Shown here: one piece after another, positions 9,562 to 15,139 of the stretch
How the letters are laid out: every line of letters begins with the position of its first letter
Position numbering within the stretch: position 1 is the stretch's first letter
NCBI GenBank assembly: GCA_017885365.1
Contig: JAFNGD010000437.1
Span: 1-15,139 of the forward strand
Length of the DNA: 15,139 bases
Origin: Nitrospirota bacterium
Lineage (GTDB): Bacteria; Nitrospirota; UBA9217
Direction of reading: 5' to 3'
Position numbers and translations under genes: made by a program
Notes under the pieces: model-generated
The model's input: the letters and a program-made list of their open reading frames with translations, nothing else
Database searches by the model: none
What the model was told of the DNA's origin: nothing

Positions 9562-9637
9562 TTGCGGGCGGGCGCCTGCGGTGGGGAAGAGCGGGAACGC
9601 ACGGTCCATGACCGAACGCGGATCAGGTCGTGCCGAG

Positions 9638-10447
9638 CTAGCGGCGGGCTTTCGCCTTCTCGGGCGCTTGAGCAGCGAGCGATTTGAGCGCACTCGCAGC
9701 CGCCGCATAGGAGGGTTGTAACGACAGGACGGTCTGGTATTCGCGCCGGGCCTCAGTGCTTCGCCCCATCTGTCCGTACGTCTTCGCAAGGTTCATCCGT
9801 GCATCGATATGCTGCGGCTGGTGCTCCAGCACCTTCTGATACATGAGCATCGCCTCGTGCAGCTCGTTTTGCAGATAGTAAACGCCCCCGAGGTTCATCA
9901 TGGCATCGATCGATCGCGGGTCCAGGGACAATGCTGCGCGGAACGACCGCTCGGCATCCATGAGCCGTCCCCGGCGGACATAGGCCATCCCCAGATTGAA
10001 GTGGGCACGTTCATAGGCCGGCCTGAACTCGGTTGCCTTCCTCAGGGCTGCTATGGCGTCGTCCCATTTCTCCTCGTTATAGTAGAGAGTCCCGAGGTTG
10101 TAGAATGCCCGCGCATAGTCGGGCCTCAGCTCGATCGCCCGAAGGTATTCCCTGACGGCGTTCTTCTGCTGGCCGTACTTATCGTATGCTTCGCCGAGGC
10201 CGAAATGCACCCGGGCCTTTCCCGGGCTCTTGACGACCGTGTCCTCCCAGAGCGCTATCGGATCATCATAAACACGATTGCGTTCGTACGTCACCCAGGC
10301 AAGACCGCAGATGATCGCCAGCATGAGGAGGATTGCGGTATGCAGCAGAACGAACGTGCGCTGTTCCCTGTCAGCGTCATCGGCGCCGCGAGGAGGATTG
10401 CCGATCTTCCGTGACGGCCTGGTCTTGGTAGGGGAATGGGAAGACAT
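9638..10447 (-). CDS. TPR-repeat protein with one N-terminal membrane helix
   Basis: A 269-aa protein. A charged N-terminus (1-30) is followed by one hydrophobic helix (about 32-52). Five consecutive 34-residue TPR repeats start near residues 78, 111, 145, 179 and 213, each with the usual spaced Gly/Ala, Tyr and Pro positions. A Lys/Ala/Arg tail ends it. TPR arrays act as protein-binding scaffolds. The helix-to-TPR junction, ERNRVYDDPIALWEDTVVKS, looks like the junction in large polytopic membrane glycosyltransferase/TPR proteins (from memory), but here only one helix remains. The start at 10447 was chosen because sequence further upstream in the frame is antisense to the neighbouring gene and compositionally odd. 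The ribosome binding site is weak. It lies 41 bases after the DUF2301-like gene, so probably in the same transcript. Partner proteins are unknown. Confidence 0.85.
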   Translation of the reverse strand: MSSHSPTKTRPSRKIGNPPRGADDADREQRTFVLLHTAILLMLAIICGLAWVTYERNRVYDDPIALWEDTVVKSPGKARVHFGLGEAYDKYGQQKNAVREYLRAIELRPDYARAFYNLGTLYYNEEKWDDAIAALRKATEFRPAYERAHFNLGMAYVRRGRLMDAERSFRAALSLDPRSIDAMMNLGGVYYLQNELHEAMLMYQKVLEHQPQHIDARMNLAKTYGQMGRSTEARREYQTVLSLQPSYAAAASALKSLAAQAPEKAKARR

Positions 10448-10488
10448 CGATGTCCATGAGAACAGCTGAGAATGTACCGGCCTGACGT

Positions 10489-11076
10489 CTATTTTGTGTC
10501 CGGCGTTCCGCAGACGTTCGTCGTGCATGTTGACAGAAGCGGCTGCTTCAGTTTCTTGCCGGTGAGGGACAGGAGAAGCAGGAATGCTGCGGAGAACCCC
10601 AGCGCATTGAGGGCAGGGTGCGACAGCCCCGTCAGATTCGCGAGGACCAGGACGGGATAGAGCCACAGGAGCACCCAGCCTTCCCGGTAGGCGAAACAGT
10701 AGGCTTCCTTGCCTGCCATGCCGCCGGCGCCCACGCAGACCAGACCGACGCCGGCAAGGATCACGCTCACCGCGTACTGCTCCGGCGCGTACATCCACCC
10801 CAGCACCTGCAGGGGAATGCCGATGAGGATCGATCCGAGGATGATCTTCTTGAGCCAGGACATCCATACCAGGAGATAGATCCCCGATAAGAGCGCGCCT
10901 GCGTTAAACAGCATGATGCCGACGGTATAGAAGGGACTCTCCAGCGGGTAGAGCACAGCGAGCACGGCAGCGCCCAGCAACTGCGTGACGAGGCCCGCGC
11001 GGTAGGATATGTCGTGCCGCCTTCCGTACGCGAGACCGGCCGATGCGATCTGTTCTTCCAGGGTGGGGTCCGCCAT
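10489..11076 (-). CDS. Six-helix integral membrane protein, DUF2301-like
   Basis: A 195-aa hydrophobic protein with about six membrane helices (approximately 26-44, 50-72, 77-95, 101-119, 131-149, 153-172). A short acidic N-terminus precedes them and a polar tail with two Cys (184, 189) follows. The segment GKEAYCFAYREGW (122-134) between helices 4 and 5 is what I associate with the uncharacterised DUF2301 membrane family. That match is from memory and only moderately certain, and no biochemical role is known to me. The start ATG at 11076 has AAGGA seven bases upstream on the minus strand. The longer open frame to 11205 adds a polar, non-hydrophobic stretch and was rejected. It is the upstream gene of a probable two-gene minus-strand unit with the TPR protein. 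Confidence 0.82.
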   Translation of the reverse strand: MADPTLEEQIASAGLAYGRRHDISYRAGLVTQLLGAAVLAVLYPLESPFYTVGIMLFNAGALLSGIYLLVWMSWLKKIILGSILIGIPLQVLGWMYAPEQYAVSVILAGVGLVCVGAGGMAGKEAYCFAYREGWVLLWLYPVLVLANLTGLSHPALNALGFSAAFLLLLSLTGKKLKQPLLSTCTTNVCGTPDTK

Positions 11077-11083
11077 GGCTATC

Positions 11084-11112
11084 CTTATAGCATGCCGGAA
11101 ATGGCGTTGCAA
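11084..11112 (-). promoter_or_regulatory. Candidate promoter of the DUF2301-like/TPR unit
   Basis: On the minus strand TTGCAA (11112-11107) and TATAAG (11089-11084) are separated by exactly 17 bases. The -10-like box lies only 7 bases before the ATG at 11076 and overlaps the AAGGA ribosome binding site, so initiation here would give a nearly leaderless message. The real promoter may lie further upstream. Confidence 0.35.
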
Positions 11113-11375
11113 GGAGAAACATGGCTGCGTTGAACGCAGACGAATTGTCCTTGAAATGAAGCTCACTCTGCTCACCGGCGATTGACAGCGTCCCTGACCG
11201 GGCAAACGGCCGGGCCAAGCAAAGAACGGACCGGCCCCAGGGGCCCTTCACCCGAAACAACTCCCCTGCCGGTATACGCTCTGCCTGCCTGGTGGTGCAG
11301 ACTGCGGACTCATCGATAAATAACGGTGAATAAGACCTAAAGTTGTAGTTTTGCTCAGGCAGGGGTAGAAACCTC

Positions 11376-11404
11376 TTGACTTGCCATCACCGTTTTGATA
11401 TATT
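11376..11404 (+). promoter_or_regulatory. Sigma70-type promoter upstream of the porin gene
   Basis: TTGACT (11376-11381) and TATATT (11399-11404) are 17 bases apart, each matching the bacterial consensus at five of six positions. An A/T-rich patch lies upstream. Transcription would begin near 11411, leaving a leader of about 345 bases before the porin ATG. Confidence 0.7.
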
Positions 11405-11410
11405 TTTTAC

Positions 11411-11756
11411 GACCTTCTGGTATAAAACTCTTTTCTCCCGTAGCGATTTTTTGTGCAGTAGTCATAGTGGCTTGCTGGACCCGTTCAACTTATGACATCC
11501 ACTATCCGGACTCACAGGTCGCCTTATCACAGTACCGATGCGCAGCCCGCGGTTTCCCCGGCGGTGTTGAGCTCGCGCCACTCTTTCGTCTTACGAACGT
11601 TCCATAGTCTTCTTGCTACGAGCTTATTGAAGAAAGGGGGGATGAGCCCGGTTCTCTACAGTTAGCAGCATGTTAGCAGCGTGTCTCATCGCTTCATCAG
11701 TGAAGGTTTCTCACATGCTCCAATGCGGGAGCAAAACTACATAGGGAGGTCAAACG
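11411..11756 (+). promoter_or_regulatory. Long 5' untranslated leader of the porin mRNA
   Basis: If the 11376-11404 promoter is used, this leader precedes the porin. Visible elements near its 3' end are an 11-base tandem repeat (11661-11682), a 5-bp hairpin with loop TCAG (11692-11705), a 6-bp hairpin with loop AATGCG (11716-11733), and the strong ribosome binding site GGGAGGT (11744-11750). It could control stability or translation of an abundant outer-membrane message. I recognise no known riboswitch consensus. Confidence 0.5.
11661..11682 (+). repeat. 11-base direct tandem repeat in the porin leader
   Basis: GTTAGCAGCAT at 11661-11671 is followed directly by GTTAGCAGCGT at 11672-11682, with one difference. 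The 11-base period is close to one DNA helical turn, which could suit a dimeric regulator, but two copies may also be chance. Confidence 0.6.
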
Positions 11757-13151
11757 ATGAAGAAGTTTCTGGTGATAATCGCAGTACTGGCATTGACCGT
11801 CATCTCGTCCGTTGCCATGGCCGAAGTGACCGTCAGCGGCAGCGTCGACATCCGGAGCCTGATGTGGAACAACAACACTGACTTCACAGACAAGTTGGGC
11901 GACAGGGATATGACCACGCAGGAGCGCATTCGCTTGAATATCGATGCGAAGAATGACAACGTGAAGGGCCGGATCACCCTTGAGAACGACTGGGAAAGGT
12001 GGGGCACGGAAACGCCCGTTCAAACAACAGGCATGAATGCGAACATCTCTGGCGCAAACGGCGGCATAAATCCTGGTGCCAATGGAACCGGCGTAGAAGC
12101 CCGGCAGGGCGAGGCGTCGCAGCGCGGAAGCACGGCCAAGTCCCTCGGCTTCCGCGAGGCCTGGATTGATTTCACGATCCCGGGAGCTCAGCCGGCCCAT
12201 GTGAAGGTCGGCCATCAGTTCCTGCAGCTCGGCAACGGCTGGTTCTTCCGCTCCATGAAGTACGGCTCCGATGCCTGGCTGGTCGGCCTGCCCGGCAAGA
12301 ACACGGTCGCCTTTGTTGACGTGAAGGTGAAGGAAGGTTTGACAACGCAGAATGATGATGTTGATGCGTATGTGCTGCTCGATAACTTCAAGATCGACGA
12401 CACCAAGACCGTGGGCGTGTATTGGGCGCGCGTGCAGGACCGCCGGAACTACGTCGGCCAAGCCTTCGGCTTGGGCGGCCCGGGCACGGACAACACCCTG
12501 GACAACATCGGCCTCTGGTTCAACGGCAAGCTTGGCCCGGTGAACCTCCAGGCAGAGCTCGACTTCCAGATGGGCAAGGCCAGCGGCGCTCCCGGTCAGG
12601 CGGACGACAAGTATAAGGGCCAGCAGATCGTCGTCCAGGCCAACATGCCGGTCAACCCCTTCTCGGTCAACGCAGCGATCGCCCAGGGCTCTGGCCAGAA
12701 GTATACCGGACTTGCACAAACGGAAATGAAGATGTTTGTCCCGGTGCTCGATAGTGACCCGCACTACACAATCGTATACGAGTACTTCGCGCCGACTGCA
12801 TGCACGCCGGATGGAGACATGACTCATGCTCAGTTTAACTCGGGCTTCTGCAACACCACGGCGCTCAACATTGGCGGGTCCATGGATGTCGCGAAGTGGA
12901 TGAATGTCAGCCTTGATTTCTGGAAGCTGAAGGCCACGGAAAAGGTGCGGAATCGTCAGACTCAGATGACCGATGATATCGGGAACGAGATCGACGTGGT
13001 CCTGAAGTTCAAGCTCTATGACCAGCTGACCTGGAACTGGCAGATCGCGCGACTGATGCCCGGCAAGGCCTATGACACAACAGCTGGAGGTAAGAATGTT
13101 TCAGCTGACCCCATCGATGCCATCCAGGGCGTCCTGAGCTACAAGTTCTAA
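11757..13151 (+). CDS. Outer-membrane beta-barrel porin
   Basis: A 464-aa exported protein. The signal peptide is residues 1-22 (MKK start, hydrophobic core, SVAMA then cleavage before EVTVSG). The mature part is rich in alternating polar/hydrophobic strands, Gly, Asn and aromatic residues. It starts with EVTVSGSVDIRSLMW and ends in VLSYKF with a C-terminal Phe, the usual recognition end for outer-membrane barrel insertion. The length suits a 16- to 18-strand porin. A Gly/Asn-rich insertion at about 92-115 probably forms a loop. GGGAGGT at 11744-11750, six bases before the ATG, is a strong ribosome binding site. It has its own promoter, a long leader and a strong terminator, so is monocistronic. 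The substrate is unknown. The long open frame on the opposite strand is a shadow. Confidence 0.9.
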   Translation: MKKFLVIIAVLALTVISSVAMAEVTVSGSVDIRSLMWNNNTDFTDKLGDRDMTTQERIRLNIDAKNDNVKGRITLENDWERWGTETPVQTTGMNANISGANGGINPGANGTGVEARQGEASQRGSTAKSLGFREAWIDFTIPGAQPAHVKVGHQFLQLGNGWFFRSMKYGSDAWLVGLPGKNTVAFVDVKVKEGLTTQNDDVDAYVLLDNFKIDDTKTVGVYWARVQDRRNYVGQAFGLGGPGTDNTLDNIGLWFNGKLGPVNLQAELDFQMGKASGAPGQADDKYKGQQIVVQANMPVNPFSVNAAIAQGSGQKYTGLAQTEMKMFVPVLDSDPHYTIVYEYFAPTACTPDGDMTHAQFNSGFCNTTALNIGGSMDVAKWMNVSLDFWKLKATEKVRNRQTQMTDDIGNEIDVVLKFKLYDQLTWNWQIARLMPGKAYDTTAGGKNVSADPIDAIQGVLSYKF

Positions 13152-13207
13152 GCGCAGCACGATGCCATGCCGGTTCACGCCGGCAGGGCTGTCAAGCATA
13201 AGAAGGC

Positions 13208-13239
13208 CCCCCGGGCAGAAATGCCCGGGGGTTTTTTTT
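13208..13239 (+). terminator. Strong intrinsic terminator after the porin gene
   Basis: A perfect 10-bp GC-rich stem (13208-13217 with 13222-13231) is capped by a GAAA tetraloop and followed by eight T residues (13232-13239). Confidence 0.96.
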
Positions 13240-13302
13240 GAACAACGATTATAAATCGCAGATTGAGATCACTTGTTGTTCACTACATCACAGGAGGAAA
13301 AC

Positions 13303-13872
13303 ATGAAGAAGCTTATCGTTGTTGCAGTGGCAGTGGTCATGATGATGGGCCTGGCCGGAAGCGCGTTTGCCGCGAACAGCCTGGCGCAGGGGTCCAAGGC
13401 GATCAGCATCGGGTTCGGGGACAGCGCGCTCAATAACGTGGCGAATCCTACGGACCAGCAACCACGCAATCCCATCGTCGACATCAGCGGCCGGTTGTTC
13501 GTCAGCAAAGACATGGCCATCACCGCCGGCCTCGGGTTCCAGATGAACTCCGGCGACCTGGAAGGAACATACCTGAGCTTCAACGCAGGGATCCGCAAGT
13601 ACTTCAAGACCGACGATTTTGCCCCCTTTGTCGGCGGCCAGTTCTCCTATATCACCTATGACGCCAAGGTCGATCCGGCTCCGAAGTACGCCGACTACTC
13701 GGCGTTCGAGTTCGCGGGCCTGGTCGGCGCGGAATACTTCTTTTCCAAGCAGTTCAGCGTTGAAGGTTCGGTCGGTGTCGCCATCGGTCAGGCCACTGAC
13801 GATATCGCTAACAAGGATACCACGTACATCGGCACCAAGAACCTTGGTGTCCGCGCCAACTTCTATTTCTAA
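13303..13872 (+). CDS. Small outer-membrane beta-barrel protein
   Basis: A 189-aa exported protein. The signal peptide is residues 1-23 (MKKLIVV start, AGSAFA then cleavage). The mature part of about 166 residues has alternating strands such as VDISGRLFVSKDMAITAGLG, AGIRKYFKTDDFAPFVGGQ and GLVGAEYFFSKQFSVEGSVG, and ends in VRANFYF with a terminal Phe. Size and pattern fit an 8-strand barrel of the OmpA-transmembrane/OmpW/Ail general class; the exact family cannot be assigned. The start at 13303 was chosen over an upstream in-frame codon at 13273 because AGGAGG at 13292-13297 lies five bases before it and the signal peptide begins there. It is separated from the porin by a strong terminator, so it must have its own promoter in 13240-13290, which I cannot pin down. 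A terminator follows. Confidence 0.88.
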   Translation: MKKLIVVAVAVVMMMGLAGSAFAANSLAQGSKAISIGFGDSALNNVANPTDQQPRNPIVDISGRLFVSKDMAITAGLGFQMNSGDLEGTYLSFNAGIRKYFKTDDFAPFVGGQFSYITYDAKVDPAPKYADYSAFEFAGLVGAEYFFSKQFSVEGSVGVAIGQATDDIANKDTTYIGTKNLGVRANFYF

Positions 13873-13923
13873 GCAGTCACTGCCAGGAAAGACGGTCAGG
13901 GACCATCAGGCTGTATGATCTTG

Positions 13924-13959
13924 AGTCCCCGGGGAGACGGTTTCCCCGGGGACTTTTTT
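13924..13959 (+). terminator. Strong intrinsic terminator after the small barrel gene
   Basis: A perfect 12-bp stem (13924-13935 with 13943-13954) has a 7-base loop, and the 3' arm runs into a six-T tract (13954-13959). Confidence 0.95.
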
Positions 13960-14001
13960 CGTGCAGTCGCCTGCCTTGCAGGAATGCAGGGGCAAAACCG
14001 C

Positions 14002-14030
14002 TTGAAACCCGCTCCACTCCATGATAAAGT
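14002..14030 (+). promoter_or_regulatory. Weak candidate promoter for the receiver gene
   Basis: TTGAAA (14002-14007) and TAAAGT (14025-14030) are 17 bases apart, downstream of the previous terminator and about 40 bases before the TTG start. The -10 match is poor. It is listed because some promoter must lie in 13960-14060. Confidence 0.25.
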
Positions 14031-14069
14031 GCTGGTGTTCAGGCGGTCAACAACGGACAGGGGGGCGGG

Positions 14070-14513
14070 TTGCAGAGGAGTCAAGCAGCAGTGCTCGTGG
14101 TCGATGATGAGGAGATGATCAGGGACCTGGCCCGGGACATTCTCGAGCGGTTCGGGTACATGGTCGTGACCGCAGCCGGCGGATTGGAGGCCGTGGAGGT
14201 CTACCGTCAGCGCGGCAGTCTCATCGCGGTCGTGGTCCTGGACATCCGGATGCCCGATATGGGAGGGCATGAGGCTTTCTGGCTCATCCGCGAGATTGAT
14301 CCTGCAGCGCGGGTCATCGTATCGAGTGGCCATGACCAGGAGCGGGATGCGAACGACCTCATCCGGGAGGGCGCGGTAGCGTTTGTGCAGAAACCCTATC
14401 GCATCACCGAGCTTGTGAGGAAGGTTGGGGAAATAATGGAAAAGGACGGAAGAGAGAGTACAGATGACGGGCAACGGAGCATAGACGAAAGACGAATAGA
14501 CGGAAGGACATGA
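14070..14513 (+). CDS. Stand-alone receiver-domain response regulator
   Basis: A 147-aa protein made of one receiver domain with no output domain. Acidic pocket residues are Asp12/Asp13 (VLVVDDEEM), the phospho-acceptor is Asp58 (VVVLDIRMPDMGG), followed by Ser86 in the Thr/Ser switch position and Lys108 (FVQKPY). A hydrophilic Asp/Arg-rich tail (about 125-147) follows, encoded by a degenerate GACG-rich repeat. Single receivers act as phosphorelay intermediates or bind partner proteins. The start is uncertain: TTG 14070 follows a very G-rich stretch (14060-14069) and gives a complete first strand, while GTG 14091 has AGGAG at 14076-14080 but trims the domain edge. No kinase gene is adjacent, so it is an orphan. 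Possible partners include the kinases in the large operon, but nothing proves this. Confidence 0.88.
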   Translation: MQRSQAAVLVVDDEEMIRDLARDILERFGYMVVTAAGGLEAVEVYRQRGSLIAVVVLDIRMPDMGGHEAFWLIREIDPAARVIVSSGHDQERDANDLIREGAVAFVQKPYRITELVRKVGEIMEKDGRESTDDGQRSIDERRIDGRT

Positions 14514-14570
14514 TCAATTCGGGACAGCGCTAGTCCGTTGTTTGGCGGTCTGATGACAGAGCAAAAGCAA

Positions 14571-14601
14571 AAAGAGGCCGGGTGGATCACCTGGCCTCTT
14601 T
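14571..14601. terminator. Bidirectional terminator between the receiver gene and folD
   Basis: AAAGAGGCC (14571-14579) pairs with GGCCTCTTT (14593-14601). The stem extends inward by four more pairs, one of them G-T, around a 5-base loop. T-rich runs follow on both strands (to about 14609 on plus; complement of 14560-14570 on minus). It suits both converging genes. Confidence 0.8.
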
Positions 14602-14663
14602 GGATTTTTCAAGAGTATCTTTTTGTATTGTTTCTCAGTTTTCTTGACCCTGAATCCCTGCCC

Positions 14664-15139
14664 TTACGGATTCTGCAGCTTCGCAGCCTTTACGACGTGT
14701 TTGAGCAGAACGCGCGTAGTGACGGTGCCTACGCCGCCCGGCACCGGGGTGATGGCGCCGGCGACCTCTTTGGCCGGCTCCGTGTCCACGTCACCGAACA
14801 GTTTGTCGCCTTCCACGTTGATGCCTACGTCCATGACCGTTGCGCCCGGTTTGATATAGTTCGGCGTGATCATCTTCGCCTTGCCGATGGCCGCCACGAG
14901 GATGTCCGCGCGGCGGCAGACCCCTGGCAGGTCCTGGGTCCGTGAGTGGCAGACGGTGACCGTTGCGTTCTCGCCCAGCAGCAGCATGGCCTGGGGTTTG
15001 CCCACCACCATGGAACGGCCGATGACCACGGCCTCCTTCCCGCTCATGGGGATGTTATAGAACCGTAGCATCTCCATGACAGCCTGGGGTGTTGCGGGCG
15101 GGAACCCGGTCATGTCGCCGGCCATGACCTTGCCGGCGT
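14664..15139 (-). CDS. folD: Bifunctional methylenetetrahydrofolate dehydrogenase/cyclohydrolase FolD, C-terminal part
   Basis: FolD oxidises 5,10-methylene-THF with NAD(P)+ and hydrolyses the methenyl product to 10-formyl-THF in cytoplasmic one-carbon metabolism. The minus-strand frame is open to the window edge. The 157 visible residues are just over half of the usual ~285 and cover the nucleotide-binding domain: [11 protein letters not shown] at the edge, [10 protein letters not shown], the dinucleotide-site signature [34 protein letters not shown], and [15 protein letters not shown] near the end. The ATG at 15125 is internal, since FolD-like sequence continues upstream of it. The catalytic Lys and Tyr of the N-terminal domain lie outside the window. 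Small departures are ATP instead of the common PCTP and GVGTVTT instead of GVGPMT; I take these as family variants. The stop is TAA at 14666-14664. Confidence 0.95.
   Translation of the reverse strand, partial: AGKVMAGDMTGFPPATPQAVMEMLRFYNIPMSGKEAVVIGRSMVVGKPQAMLLLGENATVTVCHSRTQDLPGVCRRADILVAAIGKAKMITPNYIKPGATVMDVGINVEGDKLFGDVDTEPAKEVAGAITPVPGGVGTVTTRVLLKHVVKAAKLQNP

Larger units (their letters stand above)
11077..11756. other. 680-base divergent intergenic region without a supported gene
   Basis: From left to right it holds a candidate minus-strand promoter (11084-11112), a featureless stretch, an A/T-rich patch (about 11315-11360), a good plus-strand promoter (11376-11404), and a long leader up to the porin start with hairpins and a short tandem repeat. 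Short open frames here lack protein-like composition and ribosome binding sites. I see no tRNA, known riboswitch core or insertion sequence in it. Confidence 0.7.

Noticed and set aside
9562..9637. Possible terminator between the converging NtrC-type and TPR genes
   Set aside because: Only short imperfect inverted repeats (for example 9599-9603 with 9629-9633) and no T tract on either strand.
10448..10867. Upstream extension of the TPR frame on the minus strand
   Set aside because: Its residues are Arg/Gly/Pro-rich and overlap the DUF2301-like membrane gene in another frame.
11395..11607. 70-codon plus-strand frame in the leader region starting with TTG
   Set aside because: It begins upstream of the expected transcript start, has no ribosome binding site and no family features.
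11642..11665. Seven-codon frame MSPVLYS after a G-rich run in the porin leader
   Set aside because: The G-run is too close to the ATG for a good ribosome binding site, and frames this short are common by chance.
11411..11756. Possible c-di-GMP or other known riboswitch in the porin leader, suggested by the HD-GYP gene in the window
   Set aside because: I could not find the conserved core bases of GEMM-type or other riboswitch classes I know, and no terminator hairpin is in the leader.
11697..12827. 376-codon open frame antisense to the porin
   Set aside because: The plus-strand frame has a signal peptide, strong ribosome binding site and C-terminal Phe; the antisense product has none of these.
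13152..13302. Sigma54 (-24/-12) promoter before the small barrel gene or porin as a target of the NtrC protein
   Set aside because: No GG-N10-GC element in a good TGGCAC-N5-TTGC context was seen by eye in either upstream region.

Overview
The window comes from a GC-rich, Gram-negative bacterium. Evidence for an outer membrane is two signal-peptide beta-barrel proteins and a probable lipoprotein. Linked c-heme sensing, NtrC-type and HD-GYP signalling suits an anaerobic or redox-flexible lineage such as Nitrospirota or Desulfobacterota. That placement is inference from gene style; nothing here fixes the taxon.

Layout. (1) Bases 1-346: the 3' end of rplQ (ribosomal protein L17) and a strong intrinsic terminator. 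(2) Bases 385-9561: six tightly packed plus-strand genes forming a signalling operon. These are a membrane histidine kinase (sensor-HAMP-GAF-HisKA-HATPase), a PhnD-like substrate-binding lipoprotein, a second membrane kinase with a periplasmic c-heme motif (CVGCHH), a REC-GAF-HD-GYP response regulator, a soluble PAS-PAS kinase with a Cys cluster, and an NtrC-type sigma54 activator. Junctions are 7, 7, 21, -4 and -4 bases. (3) Bases 9638-11076: two minus-strand genes, a DUF2301-like six-helix membrane protein and a one-helix TPR protein. (4) Bases 11077-11756: a divergent intergenic region with a clear sigma70-type promoter and a long 5' leader for the next gene. (5) Bases 11757-13959: a 464-aa porin and a 189-aa small outer-membrane barrel, each followed by a strong terminator. 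(6) Bases 14070-14513: a stand-alone receiver protein. (7) Bases 14664-15139: the 3' part of folD on the minus strand, facing the receiver gene across a shared hairpin terminator.

How the genes may work together (inference). The operon has two membrane sensing routes (a PAS/Cache-like or lipoprotein-bound ligand, and a redox or gas signal at heme c), one cytoplasmic sensing route (PAS with Cys cluster), and two outputs (c-di-GMP breakdown and sigma54-dependent transcription). No ABC permease or ATPase accompanies the PhnD-like protein, which favours a sensory role.

The most notable observation is that the c-heme kinase has Tyr (codon TAT, bases 4275-4277) where the H-box phospho-acceptor His should be. 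Its ATP-binding boxes look intact, and the closely similar kinase two genes upstream keeps the His. This suggests a degenerate kinase working through a partner, unless it is a base error.
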